Shown here: positions 33,990-44,348 of the stretch, in pieces
How positions within the stretch are numbered: position 1 is the stretch's first letter
How the letters are laid out: every line of letters begins with the position of its first letter
Assembly (NCBI RefSeq): GCF_030439915.1
Contig: NZ_JAQFJG010000006.1
Span: 1 to 64,000 of the forward strand
DNA length: 64,000 bases
Reading direction: 5' to 3'
Source of the DNA: Streptococcus sp. SPS1
Lineage (GTDB): Bacteria; Bacillota; Bacilli; Lactobacillales; Streptococcaceae
Position numbers and translations under genes: made by a program
The notes under the pieces: model-generated
Seen by the model: only the letters and a program-made list of their open reading frames with translations
What the model was told of the DNA's origin: nothing
Databases searched by the model: none

Positions 33990-35339
33990 ATGAAACCAGA
34001 ATTTTTAGAAAGTGCGGAGTTTTATAATCGTCGTTACCATAATTTTTCCAGTCGGGTGATTGTACCCATGTCCCTTCTGCTCGTGTTTTTACTTGGCTTT
34101 GCAACTGTTGCAGAGAAGGAAATGAGTTTGTCTACTAGAGCTACTGTCGAGCCTAGTCGTATCCTTGCAAATATACAGTCAACTAGCAACAATCGTATTC
34201 TTGTCAATCATTTGGAAGAAAATAAGCTGGTTAAAAAGGGAGAACTGTTGGTTCAATACCAAGAAGGGGCAGAGGGTGTCCAAGCGGAGGCCTATGCTAG
34301 TCAGTTGGACATGCTCAAGGATCAAAAAAAGCAATTGGAGTATTTGCAAAAAAGTCTGCAAGAAGGGGAGAACCACTTTCCAGAGGAGGATAAGTTTGGC
34401 TACCAAGCCACCTTTCGCGACTACATCAGTCAAGCAGGCAGTCTTAGGGCTAGTACATCGCAACAAAATGAGACCATCGCGTCCCAGAATGCAGCAGCTA
34501 GCCAAACCCAAGCCGAAATCGGCAACCTCATCAGCCAAACAGAGGCTAAAATTCGCGATTACCAGACAGCTAAGTCAGCTATTGAAACAGGTGCTTCCTT
34601 GGCCAGTCAGAATCTAGCCTACTCTCTCTACCAGTCCTACAAGTCTCAGGGCGAGGAAAATCCGCAAGCTAAGGCTCAGGCTGTTGCGCAGGTTGAAGCG
34701 CAGCTTTCTCAGTTAGAATCTAGTCTTGCTACTTACCGTGTCCAGTATGCAGGTTCAGGTACCCAACAAGCCTATGCATCAGGCTTAAGTAGTCAATTGG
34801 AATCCCTTAAATCCCAACACTTAGCAAAGGTTAGTCAGGAATTGACCCTTCTAGACCAGAAAATCTTGGAGGTGGAGTCAGGTAAGAAGGTACAGGGAAA
34901 TCTTTTAGACAAGGGGAAAATTACGGCGAGTGAGGATGGGGTGCTTCACCTTAATCCTGAGACTAGTGATTCTACCATGGTAGCAGAGGGGACTCTACTA
35001 GCCCAACTCTATCCGTCCTTGGAAAAAGAAGGGAAAGCCAAACTCACAGCTTATCTAAGTTCAAAAGATGTAGCAAGGATCAAGGTCGGTGATTCTGTTC
35101 GTTATACGACGACTCATGATGCCAAGAATCAACTTTTCCTAGATTCTACTATTACAAGTATTGATGCGACAGCTACCAAGACTGAAAAAGGGAATTTCTT
35201 TAAAATCGAGGCGGAGACTAATCTAACTTCGGAGCAGGCTGAAAAACTTCGGTACGGGGTGGAAGGTCATCTGCAGATGATTACGGGCAAGAAAAGTTAC
35301 CTACGTTATTATTTAGATCAATTTTTGAACAAAGAGTAA
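33990..35339 (+). CDS. comB: ComB, competence peptide export accessory protein
   Basis: The 449-residue membrane fusion protein (HlyD type) works with ComA in CSP export. It has one N-terminal membrane anchor (about 20-42), long coiled-coil arms (about 90-300; [20 protein letters not shown]) and a C-terminal beta barrel (GVLHLNPE...). It starts 12 bases after comA with AAAGAGGAGAGG upstream. Both genes form one early-competence operon. Confidence 0.96.
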   Translation: MKPEFLESAEFYNRRYHNFSSRVIVPMSLLLVFLLGFATVAEKEMSLSTRATVEPSRILANIQSTSNNRILVNHLEENKLVKKGELLVQYQEGAEGVQAEAYASQLDMLKDQKKQLEYLQKSLQEGENHFPEEDKFGYQATFRDYISQAGSLRASTSQQNETIASQNAAASQTQAEIGNLISQTEAKIRDYQTAKSAIETGASLASQNLAYSLYQSYKSQGEENPQAKAQAVAQVEAQLSQLESSLATYRVQYAGSGTQQAYASGLSSQLESLKSQHLAKVSQELTLLDQKILEVESGKKVQGNLLDKGKITASEDGVLHLNPETSDSTMVAEGTLLAQLYPSLEKEGKAKLTAYLSSKDVARIKVGDSVRYTTTHDAKNQLFLDSTITSIDATATKTEKGNFFKIEAETNLTSEQAEKLRYGVEGHLQMITGKKSYLRYYLDQFLNKE

Positions 35340-35368
35340 TGTTCGTGTTTTTAGAGTTAAATGATTTT

Positions 35369-35402
35369 AAAACTGTGAGAAAGATTCTTCTTGCAGTTTT
35401 TT
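35369..35402 (+). terminator. Terminator after comAB
   Basis: AAAACTG (35369-35375) and CAGTTTT (35394-35400) pair with inner AGAA/TTCT, and a T run follows. Confidence 0.8.
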
Positions 35403-35447
35403 CTTTATGATTTTTGATGCTACTACGTTATTTATTCGGTTAAATTC

Positions 35448-35476
35448 TTGTAATTTTAGGTTTTTTATGGTAGAAT
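35448..35476 (+). promoter_or_regulatory. Promoter of the purine operon
   Basis: TTGTAA (35448-35453), a 17-bp spacer and TAGAAT (35471-35476). TTATTCGGTTAAA just upstream (about 35430-35443) resembles a reversed PurBox with two mismatches, so PurR may act here. Confidence 0.55.
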
Positions 35477-35508
35477 GTGCTCAAGTAATACGAAAGGCGA
35501 ACTTTAAA

Positions 35509-36216
35509 ATGTCAAAACAATTGATCTATTCGGGAAAAGCTAAAGATATCTATACAACTGAGGATGAAAATCTTATTATTTCAACTTACAAGGACCAGGC
35601 GACTGCTTTCAATGGTGTCAAGAAGGAGCAGATTGCGGGCAAGGGAGTGTTGAATAATCAGATTTCATCTTTTATTTTTGAGAAATTAAATGCGACTGGT
35701 GTGGCGACTCACTTTGTGGAGAAACTTTCAGATACGGAACAACTCAATAAAAAGGTGGAAATCATTCCTTTGGAAGTCGTGCTTCGCAACTACACGGCTG
35801 GTTCCTTTTCAAAACGTTTTGGTGTGGATGAGGGAATCGCATTTGAGACTCCGATTGTCGAATTTTACTACAAAAATGATGATTTGGATGACCCGTTTAT
35901 CAATGACGAGCATGTGAAATTCCTAAAGATTGCGGATGACCAGCAGATTGCCTACTTGAAGGAAGAAACTCGTCGTATCAATGAACTTTTGAAAGTCTGG
36001 TTTACTGAGATTGGGCTTAAGTTGATTGACTTTAAGCTAGAGTTTGGTTTTGACAAGGATGGCAAGATTATCTTAGCAGATGAATTTTCACCAGATAACT
36101 GCCGTTTGTGGGATGCAGATGGCAACCACATGGATAAGGATGTTTTCCGTAGGGGACTAGGTGAATTAACCGATGTTTATGAAGTTGTTTGGGAGAAGCT
36201 GCAAGGTTTGAAATAA
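35509..36216 (+). CDS. purC: Phosphoribosylaminoimidazole-succinocarboxamide synthase (SAICAR synthetase)
   Basis: The enzyme condenses CAIR with aspartate. The 235-residue protein has [30 protein letters not shown] and [14 protein letters not shown]. The ATG at 35509 gives the normal [10 protein letters not shown] start; upstream frame to 35407 is outside the family. It opens the purine operon, before purL. A second copy of its last 70 bases lies just downstream. Confidence 0.96.
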   Translation: MSKQLIYSGKAKDIYTTEDENLIISTYKDQATAFNGVKKEQIAGKGVLNNQISSFIFEKLNATGVATHFVEKLSDTEQLNKKVEIIPLEVVLRNYTAGSFSKRFGVDEGIAFETPIVEFYYKNDDLDDPFINDEHVKFLKIADDQQIAYLKEETRRINELLKVWFTEIGLKLIDFKLEFGFDKDGKIILADEFSPDNCRLWDADGNHMDKDVFRRGLGELTDVYEVVWEKLQGLK

Positions 36217-36291
36217 TCTGTTTGCAACGGAAAACCTTCGTCTCTCAAATAAAAGGACTCAGGCTGAAAAGGTCCCCCAGACCTTTTCACT

Positions 36292-36361
36292 CCGTAGAGG
36301 ATTGGGAGAACTAACCGACGTTTACGAAATTGTTTGGGAAAAGTTGCAGGGGTTGAAATAG
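36292..36361 (+). pseudogene. Duplicated 3' end of a divergent purC allele
   Basis: Seventy bases encode [20 protein letters not shown] plus LK and a stop, matching the end of purC (36147-36216). About 13 bases differ, nearly all silent (one V to I). A hairpin GAAAAGGTC/GACCTTTTC (about 36268-36290) precedes it. It is best explained as the tail of a foreign or ancestral purC left by recombination. Confidence 0.85.
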
Positions 36362-36415
36362 CAACCTCAAGGTCGTTGGAACATTGTAAGAGCTGAAATA
36401 AAGGAATAAGAATTG

Positions 36416-39400
36416 ATGGATAAACGTATTTTTGTTGAAAAAAAGGCTGATTTTCAGGTCAAGTCAGAGAGTTTGGTGAGAGAACTCCAGCACAACTTGG
36501 GACTTTCAAGCTTGAAAAGTATTCGCATCGTGCAAGTGTATGATGTATTTGACTTGGCAGAGGACCTGTTTGCACCTGCAGAGAAACACATCTTCTCTGA
36601 GCAGGTGACAGACCATGTTTTGGACGAAGCGGCTGTGCAGGCGGATCTTGCCAACTATGCTTTCTTTGCTATTGAAAGCCTGCCAGGGCAGTTTGACCAG
36701 CGTGCAGCTTCTTCGCAAGAAGCCTTGCTTTTGTTGGGAAGTTCGAGTGATGTGACGGTCAATACAGCTCAACTTTACTTGGTCAATAAAGATATTGATG
36801 CGACTGAGTTGGAAGCGGTCAAGAACTATCTGCTCAACCCAGTTGATTCTCGTTTCAAGGATATTACGGCAGGGATTGCCAAGCAGGAATTTTCTGAGTC
36901 AGACAAGACCATTCCTAAATTGGCTTTCTTTGAAAACTATACAGCAGAAGACTTTGCTCGCTACAAGGCCGAGCAAGGGATGGCTATGGAAGTGGATGAT
37001 TTGCTCTTTATCCAAGACTACTTTAAGTCAATCGGGCGCGTGCCAACTGAGACTGAACTCAAGGTTTTGGATACTTACTGGTCTGACCACTGCCGTCACA
37101 CGACGTTTGAGACTGAGTTGAAGCAGATTGATTTCTCAGCTTCTAAATTCCAAAAACAATTACAGGCAACCTATGACAAATATATCGCTATGCGCGATGA
37201 GTTGGGGCGTTCTGAAAAACCGCAAACCTTGATGGATATGGCGACTATTTTCGGTCGTTATGAGCGTGCTAATGGACGTTTGGACGATATGGAAGTGTCT
37301 GACGAAATCAATGCTTGCTCAGTTGAAATCGAAGTGGACGTTGATGGTGTGAAAGAACCATGGCTCCTAATGTTCAAGAATGAAACTCACAACCACCCAA
37401 CGGAAATTGAGCCATTTGGTGGCGCGGCTACCTGTATCGGTGGAGCCATTCGTGACCCATTGTCAGGTCGTTCCTACGTTTATCAAGCCATGCGTATTTC
37501 AGGTGCGGGTGATATTACAGCACCGATTTCGGAAACTCGTGCTGGTAAGCTGCCACAACAAGTCATTTCTAAAACAGCTGCTCATGGTTATTCTTCATAT
37601 GGTAACCAGATTGGGCTTGCGACGACCTACGTTCGTGAATATTTCCACCCAGGTTTTGTAGCTAAACGTATGGAGTTAGGTGCAGTAGTCGGTGCGGCTC
37701 CTAAGGGCAATGTTGTCCGTGAAAAACCGGAAGCGGGTGATGTTATTATCCTCCTTGGAGGTAAGACTGGACGTGATGGTGTCGGTGGTGCGACAGGTTC
37801 TTCTAAGGTTCAAACGGTTGAGTCTGTGGAAACTGCTGGAGCTGAGGTTCAAAAAGGGAATGCCATCGAAGAACGTAAGATTCAGCGCCTCTTCCGTAAT
37901 GGCAATGTCACTTGTCTTATCAAGAAATCTAATGACTTTGGTGCTGGTGGAGTCTGTGTGGCTATCGGTGAATTAGCAGACGGTCTTGAAATTGATCTTA
38001 ACAAGGTGCCTCTTAAATACCAGGGCTTGAATGGTACCGAAATTGCCATCTCTGAATCACAAGAACGGATGGCGGTTGTGGTGCGTCTTGAAGACGTAGA
38101 TGCCTTCGTTGCGGAATGTAACAAAGAAAATATTGATGCTGTTGTAGTTGCAACAGTGACGGAAAAACCAAATCTTGTCATGCACTGGAATGGCGAAACG
38201 ATTGTAGACTTGGAACGCCGTTTCCTTGATACCAATGGTGTACGAGTGGTTGTCGATGCCAAGGTTGTAGACAAGGATGTCAAACTCCCAGAAGAGCGTA
38301 CAACAAGCGCTGACACACTGGAAGCAGATACCCTTGCGGTTCTATCTGACCTCAACCATGCGAGTCAAAAAGGCTTGCAGACCATCTTTGACTGTTCGGT
38401 TGGTCGTTCAACAATCAATCATCCTCTTGGCGGACGCTACCAACTCACACCAACTGAGGCATCTGTGCAGAAATTACCAGTTCAACACGGTGTGACTCAT
38501 ACTGCGTCAGTCATGGCCCAAGGTTTCAACCCTTATGTAGCTGAATGGTCTCCATACCACGGTGCTGCTTATGCTGTGATTGAAGCCACTGCTCGTTTGG
38601 TTGCTGCTGGTGCTAACTGGTCTAAGGCTCGTTTCTCTTACCAAGAGTATTTCGAGCGCATGGATAAGCAGGCTGAACGTTTTGGTCAGCCAGTAGCTGC
38701 TCTCCTAGGTTCTATCGAAGCTCAGATTCAGCTTGGCTTGCCATCTATCGGTGGTAAGGACTCTATGTCTGGTACCTTTGAAGAATTGACCGTTCCGCCA
38801 ACCTTGGTTGCCTTTGGGGTAACGACGGCAGATAGCCGTAAGGTGCTTTCTCCTGAGTTCAAAACTACTGGGGAAAACATCTACTACATCCCAGGTCAAG
38901 CCCTCTCTGCAGAAATTGATTTTGACTTGATTAAGTCTAACTTTGCTCAGTTTGAAGCCCTTCAAAAGGCTCACAAAGTAACAGCAGCTTCAGCTGTTAA
39001 ATACGGTGGTGTGGTTGAAAGTTTGGCTCTTGCTACCTTTGGAAATCATATCGGTGCAGAGGTGACCTTGCCTGAACTTGAAACGGCTTTGACAGCTCAA
39101 TTGGGTGGCTTTGTCTTTACCTCTCCTGAAGAAATTGCTGGAGTGGAGAAGATTGGACAAACAAGTGCAGACTTTACACTCCTTGTCAACGGTGTGAAGC
39201 TAGATGGACACAAACTTGACAATGCCTTCCAAGGAAAACTGGAAGAAGTTTACCCAACAGAATTTGCCCAAGCCAAAGAACTAGCTGAAGTACCAGCTGT
39301 GGCATCAGATGTTGTGATTAAATCCAAAGAAAAGGTTGAAAAACCTGTGGTCTATATCCCAGTCTTCCCAGGAACAAACTCAGAGTATGATTCAGCTAAG

Positions 39401-40141
39401 GCATTTGAAAAAGAAGGCGCAGAGGTCAACTTGATGCCATTTGTGACCTTGAATGAAGAGGCTATTGTCAAGTCAGTTGAAACCATGGTTGACAACATTG
39501 GCAAGGCTAACATCCTCTTCTTTGCAGGTGGTTTCTCAGCTGCGGATGAGCCGGATGGATCAGCTAAGTTTATCGTCAACATCCTGCTCAATGAAAAAGT
39601 CCGTGTGGCTATTGATAGCTTTATTGCCCGTGGTGGCTTGATTATCGGTATCTGTAATGGATTCCAGGCTTTGGTCAAATCAGGTCTTCTTCCATACGGG
39701 AACTTTGAAGATGCCAAAAGTACTAGCCCAACCCTCTTCTACAATGATGCCAACCAACACGTGGCTAAGATGGTGGAAACTCGGATTGCCAATACCAACT
39801 CACCATGGTTAGCTGGAGTGGAAGTTGGTGAGATTCATGCCATTCCTGTTTCGCACGGTGAAGGGAAGTTTGTCGTGACAGCTGAGGAATTCGCAGAGCT
39901 CCGTGACAATGGTCAAATCTTTAGCCAATACGTTGACTTTGCTGGAAAACCAAGTATGGATTCTAAGTACAATCCAAATGGTTCTGTCCATGCCATCGAA
40001 GGAATTACCAGCAAGAACGGCCAAATCATCGGTAAGATGGGCCACTCAGAACGCTATGAAGACGGTCTTTTCCAAAACATTCCAGGAAATAAAGACCAGC
40101 ACCTGTTCGCGTCGGCGGTTAAATACTTTACTGGAAAATAA
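36416..40141 (+). CDS. purL: Phosphoribosylformylglycinamidine synthase
   Basis: The large one-chain FGAM synthase converts FGAR to FGAM with ATP and glutamine. The 1241-residue protein has an N-terminal PurS-like part, two synthase halves (ETHNHPTEIEPFGGAATCIGG; GGKDSMSGTF) and a C-terminal class I glutaminase (PGTNSEYD; Cys in IIGICNGFQAL; His/Glu in SHGEGKF). The ATG at 36416 is used rather than TTG 36413. It follows the purC scar. Confidence 0.97.
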   Translation: MDKRIFVEKKADFQVKSESLVRELQHNLGLSSLKSIRIVQVYDVFDLAEDLFAPAEKHIFSEQVTDHVLDEAAVQADLANYAFFAIESLPGQFDQRAASSQEALLLLGSSSDVTVNTAQLYLVNKDIDATELEAVKNYLLNPVDSRFKDITAGIAKQEFSESDKTIPKLAFFENYTAEDFARYKAEQGMAMEVDDLLFIQDYFKSIGRVPTETELKVLDTYWSDHCRHTTFETELKQIDFSASKFQKQLQATYDKYIAMRDELGRSEKPQTLMDMATIFGRYERANGRLDDMEVSDEINACSVEIEVDVDGVKEPWLLMFKNETHNHPTEIEPFGGAATCIGGAIRDPLSGRSYVYQAMRISGAGDITAPISETRAGKLPQQVISKTAAHGYSSYGNQIGLATTYVREYFHPGFVAKRMELGAVVGAAPKGNVVREKPEAGDVIILLGGKTGRDGVGGATGSSKVQTVESVETAGAEVQKGNAIEERKIQRLFRNGNVTCLIKKSNDFGAGGVCVAIGELADGLEIDLNKVPLKYQGLNGTEIAISESQERMAVVVRLEDVDAFVAECNKENIDAVVVATVTEKPNLVMHWNGETIVDLERRFLDTNGVRVVVDAKVVDKDVKLPEERTTSADTLEADTLAVLSDLNHASQKGLQTIFDCSVGRSTINHPLGGRYQLTPTEASVQKLPVQHGVTHTASVMAQGFNPYVAEWSPYHGAAYAVIEATARLVAAGANWSKARFSYQEYFERMDKQAERFGQPVAALLGSIEAQIQLGLPSIGGKDSMSGTFEELTVPPTLVAFGVTTADSRKVLSPEFKTTGENIYYIPGQALSAEIDFDLIKSNFAQFEALQKAHKVTAASAVKYGGVVESLALATFGNHIGAEVTLPELETALTAQLGGFVFTSPEEIAGVEKIGQTSADFTLLVNGVKLDGHKLDNAFQGKLEEVYPTEFAQAKELAEVPAVASDVVIKSKEKVEKPVVYIPVFPGTNSEYDSAKAFEKEGAEVNLMPFVTLNEEAIVKSVETMVDNIGKANILFFAGGFSAADEPDGSAKFIVNILLNEKVRVAIDSFIARGGLIIGICNGFQALVKSGLLPYGNFEDAKSTSPTLFYNDANQHVAKMVETRIANTNSPWLAGVEVGEIHAIPVSHGEGKFVVTAEEFAELRDNGQIFSQYVDFAGKPSMDSKYNPNGSVHAIEGITSKNGQIIGKMGHSERYEDGLFQNIPGNKDQHLFASAVKYFTGK

Positions 40142-40234
40142 GACTTGCAGATGTTTTAATAGATAGTATCAGTAATGTAAAAGTCATGTAGATTTAGCTC
40201 TTGGTGCTACACAAATAAAAATTAGGTATAAAAA

Positions 40235-41677
40235 ATGACATACGAAGTAAAATCTCTTAATGAAGAATGTGGTGTTTTCGGTATCTGGGGACATCCAGAT
40301 GCTGCTAAATTGACCTATTTTGGTCTCCATAGTCTTCAGCACCGTGGTCAGGAGGGGGCAGGAATCCTCTCCAACGATCAGGGACAATTGAAGCGCCATC
40401 GTGATATGGGACTTTTATCAGAAGTCTTCAGAAATCCTGCTAATTTGGATAAATTGACGGGAACTGGTGCGATTGGGCATGTGCGTTACGCGACTGCTGG
40501 CGAAGCTTCTGTAGATAATATCCAGCCCTTCCTTTTCCGTTTTCACGATATGCAGTTTGGCTTGGCTCATAATGGAAATCTGACCAATGCGGCCTCTCTC
40601 AAGAAAGAATTGGAAGATAGAGGAGCGATTTTCAGCGCGACTTCGGACTCGGAAATCTTGGCTCATCTCATTCGTCGCAGCCATAATCCGAACTTGATGG
40701 GCAAAATCAAGGAAGCGCTCAGCCTTGTCAAAGGTGGTTTTGCCTATATCTTGCTGTTTGAAGACAAGCTGATTGCGGCTCTTGATCCCAATGGTTTCCG
40801 TCCGCTTTCTATTGGGAAAATGGCCAACGGAGCGGTGGTTGTTTCCTCTGAAACCTGTGCTTTTGAGGTTATTGGTGCTGAATGGATTCGTGATTTGAAG
40901 CCAGGTGAGATTGTGATCATTGATGACAAGGGAATCCAGTATGATAGCTATACAGATGATACTCAGTTAGCAATCTGTTCTATGGAGTATATCTATTTTG
41001 CCCGCCCTGATTCTAATATCCACGGTGTCAATGTCCATACGGCTCGCAAACGTATGGGTGCCCAATTGGCGCGTGAATTCAAGCATGAGGCAGATATTGT
41101 AGTTGGTGTGCCCAATTCTTCCCTAAGCGCAGCCATGGGATTTGCGGAAGAATCTGGTCTGCCAAATGAAATGGGTCTTATCAAGAACCAATATACGCAA
41201 CGTACCTTTATCCAACCGACTCAAGAATTGCGGGAGCAAGGGGTGCGGATGAAACTATCTGCTGTTTCTGGTGTTGTAAAAGGCAAGCGTGTGGTTATGA
41301 TTGATGACTCTATTGTACGTGGAACAACCTCTCGTCGGATCGTTCAACTCTTGAAAGAAGCGGGTGCGACTGAGGTTCACGTTGCCATTGGTAGTCCAGC
41401 GCTAGCTTATCCATGTTTCTACGGGATTGATATCCAGACACGTCAGGAGCTGATTGCGGCTAATCATACGGTCGAAGAAACTCGCCAAATCATTGGTGCG
41501 GACAGTCTGACTTATCTTTCTGTTGAGGGGTTGATTGATTCAATTGGTATTGAAACGGATGCGCCAAATGGTGGTCTCTGTGTCGCTTATTTTGATGGTG
41601 ATTACCCAACGCCTCTCTACGACTATGAAGAAGACTATCGTAGAAGTTTGGAAGAAAAGACCAGTTTTTATAAATAG
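40235..41677 (+). CDS. purF: Amidophosphoribosyltransferase
   Basis: The first committed enzyme of purine synthesis makes phosphoribosylamine from PRPP and glutamine. The 480-residue protein has the Ntn glutaminase start (Cys 12 in NEECGVFGIWG, after a short propeptide that is probably cleaved), and the PRPP loop VVMIDDSIVRGTTSRRI. Feedback by AMP and GMP is usual. It lies 94 bases after purL. Confidence 0.97.
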   Translation: MTYEVKSLNEECGVFGIWGHPDAAKLTYFGLHSLQHRGQEGAGILSNDQGQLKRHRDMGLLSEVFRNPANLDKLTGTGAIGHVRYATAGEASVDNIQPFLFRFHDMQFGLAHNGNLTNAASLKKELEDRGAIFSATSDSEILAHLIRRSHNPNLMGKIKEALSLVKGGFAYILLFEDKLIAALDPNGFRPLSIGKMANGAVVVSSETCAFEVIGAEWIRDLKPGEIVIIDDKGIQYDSYTDDTQLAICSMEYIYFARPDSNIHGVNVHTARKRMGAQLAREFKHEADIVVGVPNSSLSAAMGFAEESGLPNEMGLIKNQYTQRTFIQPTQELREQGVRMKLSAVSGVVKGKRVVMIDDSIVRGTTSRRIVQLLKEAGATEVHVAIGSPALAYPCFYGIDIQTRQELIAANHTVEETRQIIGADSLTYLSVEGLIDSIGIETDAPNGGLCVAYFDGDYPTPLYDYEEDYRRSLEEKTSFYK

Positions 41678-41698
41678 ACAATAGATCCTCCATTAAAG

Positions 41699-41758
41699 AA
41701 AAGGAATATAAAAATGACAAATAAAAATGCTTATGCTTCACGTCTCACTACTGACTAA
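41699..41758 (+). pseudogene. Duplicated 5' end of purM
   Basis: AAAAGGAATATAAAAATG and the codons MTNKNAYA repeat the purM start (AAAGGAATAAATAAATG, MTKNAYA at 41890), then leave it and stop at TAA 41756-41758. The two copies differ by small indels. It looks like a scar of allele exchange, like the one after purC. Confidence 0.75.
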
Positions 41759-41819
41759 AAGCTAAAGCATTTGTCAGTAGACGCTTTGTCCTATAGGATC
41801 AAAGCTAGAGCCCTGACTA

Positions 41820-41856
41820 GTATTTTTAGATAAAATAATTGTTTATCTAAAAATAC
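41820..41856. repeat. Perfect 15-bp inverted repeat between purF and purM
   Basis: GTATTTTTAGATAAA (41820-41834) and TTTATCTAAAAATAC (41842-41856) pair fully with a 7-base loop. No T run follows, so it is not a normal terminator. A smaller pair TACTGAC/GTCAGTA lies upstream (about 41749-41781). Confidence 0.85.
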
Positions 41857-41889
41857 GTCGCAATCTTCTCAAAGAAAAGGAATAAATAA

Positions 41890-42909
41890 ATGACAAAAAA
41901 TGCTTATGCCCAGTCGGGTGTGGATGTTGAAGCGGGTTATGAAGTTGTTGAACGAATCAAAAAGCATGTGGCTCGTACGGAGCGTGCAGGTGTCATGGGA
42001 GCTCTGGGTGGCTTTGGTGGTATGTTTGACCTTTCAAAAACAGGTGTCAAAGAACCTGTCTTGATTTCAGGAACTGACGGTGTCGGAACTAAGCTCATGC
42101 TGGCTATCAAGTACGACAAGCACGATACCATTGGTCAGGACTGTGTGGCCATGTGTGTCAATGATATCATCGCTGCGGGTGCAGAGCCTCTCTATTTCCT
42201 TGACTACGTAGCGACAGGGAAGAATGAACCAGCTAAGCTAGAACAAGTGGTTGCTGGTGTGGCAGAAGGTTGTGTACAGGCAGGCGCTGCCCTCATTGGT
42301 GGGGAAACGGCTGAAATGCCTGGTATGTATGACGCAGATGACTATGACTTGGCTGGTTTTGCGGTCGGTGTGGCTGAAAAATCTCAAATTATTGACGGCT
42401 CAAAGGTGGTAGAAGGAGATATTCTGCTCGGACTTGCTTCAAGTGGGATTCACTCCAATGGTTACTCACTCGTCCGTCGTGTCTTTGCGGACTATACAGG
42501 TGAGGAAGTCCTACCAGAATTGGAAGGCAAGCAACTCAAGGAAGTTCTTCTTGAGCCGACTCGTATCTATGTCAAGGCTGTCTTACCACTCATCAAGGAA
42601 GGGTTGGTCAACGGCATTGCCCACATCACAGGTGGTGGCTTTATTGAGAATGTCCCTCGTATGTTTGCAGCTGATCTAGCAGCTGAGATTGAGGAAGACA
42701 AGGTTCCAGTTTTACCGATTTTCAAAGCCCTTGAAAAATACGGTGAAATCAAGCATGAAGAAATGTTTGAAATCTTCAATATGGGTGTGGGACTCATGCT
42801 GGCAGTTAGCCCTGAGAATGTAGATTGCATCAAGGAATTGTTGGATGAACCAGTCTATGAAATTGGTCGTATCGTCAAGAAAGAAAACGAAAGTGTTATC
42901 ATCAAATGA
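41890..42909 (+). CDS. purM: Phosphoribosylformylglycinamidine cyclo-ligase
   Basis: The enzyme (AIR synthetase) closes FGAM to AIR with ATP. The 339-residue protein has [21 protein letters not shown] and [26 protein letters not shown] precedes the ATG. Its stop overlaps purN by 4 bases. Confidence 0.97.
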   Translation: MTKNAYAQSGVDVEAGYEVVERIKKHVARTERAGVMGALGGFGGMFDLSKTGVKEPVLISGTDGVGTKLMLAIKYDKHDTIGQDCVAMCVNDIIAAGAEPLYFLDYVATGKNEPAKLEQVVAGVAEGCVQAGAALIGGETAEMPGMYDADDYDLAGFAVGVAEKSQIIDGSKVVEGDILLGLASSGIHSNGYSLVRRVFADYTGEEVLPELEGKQLKEVLLEPTRIYVKAVLPLIKEGLVNGIAHITGGGFIENVPRMFAADLAAEIEEDKVPVLPIFKALEKYGEIKHEEMFEIFNMGVGLMLAVSPENVDCIKELLDEPVYEIGRIVKKENESVIIK

Positions 42910-43460
42910 AAAAAATAGCGGTTTTTGCCTCTGGTAATGGCTCAAATTTTCAGGTGATAGCGGAACAATTTCCAGTAGAGTTTGTCTTTTCAGACCATCG
43001 TGATGCCTATGTGCTCGAGCGTGCAGACAAGCTCGGCGTTCTGTCCTATGCTTTTGAACTCAAGGAGTTTGAGAACAAGGCAGACTACGAAGCAGCTCTT
43101 GTCGAACTCTTGGAAGAACATCAGATTGACTTGATTTGCCTAGCGGGCTACATGAAAATCGTTGGGCCAACCTTATTGGCGGCTTATGAAGGTCGGATTA
43201 TCAACATTCATCCAGCCTACCTGCCAGAATTTCCAGGAGCTCATGGGATTGAGGATGCTTGGAATGCTGGCGTGGATCAGTCTGGTGTGACCATTCACTG
43301 GGTAGATTCTGGTGTGGATACTGGTAAGATCATCAAACAAGTCCGTGTGCCACGGTTATCTGATGATACCATAGCCAGTTTTGAAGCTCGCATCCATGAG
43401 GCAGAGTACAAGTTGTATCCAGAGGTGCTGGATAGTTTGGGAGTGGAGAGGAAGAAATGA
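42906..43460 (+). CDS. purN: Phosphoribosylglycinamide formyltransferase
   Basis: GAR transformylase uses 10-formyl-THF. The 184-residue protein has [10 protein letters not shown], the catalytic Asn/His in [15 protein letters not shown] and the Asp in [14 protein letters not shown] overlaps purM, and its own stop overlaps the next gene, so translation is chained. Confidence 0.97.
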   Translation: MKKIAVFASGNGSNFQVIAEQFPVEFVFSDHRDAYVLERADKLGVLSYAFELKEFENKADYEAALVELLEEHQIDLICLAGYMKIVGPTLLAAYEGRIINIHPAYLPEFPGAHGIEDAWNAGVDQSGVTIHWVDSGVDTGKIIKQVRVPRLSDDTIASFEARIHEAEYKLYPEVLDSLGVERKK

Positions 43461-43831
43461 ATATTGACCACTACTATATGGAGTTAAAGAATAAGTTATC
43501 TAACAGACCAACCCTACTGGATAATACTAATGATTTTCTTTTTGTTTTAGTAAATACAGTGAAAGCTATGATAGAAAATACTGATAAAAGTCAGCTTTCA
43601 GAGTTAGATAAAATTTTAGATGGTGTCACAAGTCAAGAATTAAAACTTGCCTATGATTTCTGTCAAGGGAGATTCGGTCAAGCGGGTTTTTCTTATCGTA
43701 GGCACCCGAATTATTTTTATTTGTCCAGTTTAATTGCGACTTTTCCAGAATTTGAGTTGTCTAAAGCAGACCGAGATTATCTCAAAGGAATCATAAATTT
43801 TGATAACTACCTTTTATATGAGTTGGATTAG
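43457..43831 (+). CDS. Hypothetical protein in the purine operon
   Basis: The acidic 124-residue protein ([20 protein letters not shown]...) is helical and soluble by composition, with no signal peptide and no domain I recognise. It overlaps purN by 4 bases (ATGA), so it is translated with the operon. In pneumococcal genomes I recall a vanZ-like gene at this place, so this may be an accessory insertion. AT content is higher than in its neighbours. Confidence 0.7.
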   Translation: MNIDHYYMELKNKLSNRPTLLDNTNDFLFVLVNTVKAMIENTDKSQLSELDKILDGVTSQELKLAYDFCQGRFGQAGFSYRRHPNYFYLSSLIATFPEFELSKADRDYLKGIINFDNYLLYELD

Positions 43832-43874
43832 TCTTTAATCAACTCAAAACCCTATTTATTCAAAAGGAGAAAAA

Positions 43875-44348
43875 ATGATTGAGCTGAAATTAGTAGATGA
43901 GAGCAGTTTTCAGGCAGTGCTGGATTTGAAAATATCTGAAGCTGATGAACGAGCACGTTTTGTGGCTCCAAATGTACGCTCTTTAGCTGACGCATGGCTC
44001 TACCGGGAAAATGAAGATGTGTTTCCGAGGGCAATCTATTGGGATAAGCAAGTGGTTGGCTTTCTCCTGCTGGAAATAGACAAGGATGAAGCAGAATACT
44101 TTATCTGGCGGATAATGATTGGTCAGCAGTACCAAGGAAGAGGTTATGGTCGAAAAGCCTTGGAAGTTCTAATCAAAGAGGCTCAGATGGATAGCACTTG
44201 CAATCATATTATCGCAGATTATGTGGTTGGAAATGAAAAAATGAAGCACCTGTTGACTAGTTTGGGTTTTCAGGAAACAGGATTTATAGAAGAAAATAAC
44301 GAAGTCGCTATGCGCTTGGACTTAAAGAAAGAGGAATATAATGACTAA
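43875..44348 (+). CDS. GNAT family N-acetyltransferase
   Basis: The 157-residue protein has a GNAT core with acetyl-CoA loop [17 protein letters not shown] and a SpeG/PaiA-like start ([15 protein letters not shown]). The substrate is unknown; related proteins act on polyamines or small amines. AAAAGGAG precedes the ATG. It overlaps purH by 8 bases, an odd insertion into the purine operon. Confidence 0.85.
   Translation: MIELKLVDESSFQAVLDLKISEADERARFVAPNVRSLADAWLYRENEDVFPRAIYWDKQVVGFLLLEIDKDEAEYFIWRIMIGQQYQGRGYGRKALEVLIKEAQMDSTCNHIIADYVVGNEKMKHLLTSLGFQETGFIEENNEVAMRLDLKKEEYND

Noticed and set aside
35430-35443. Reverse CCGAATAA before purC as a ComX box
   Set aside because: It faces away from purC and lacks the leading T; a weak PurBox is the better reading.
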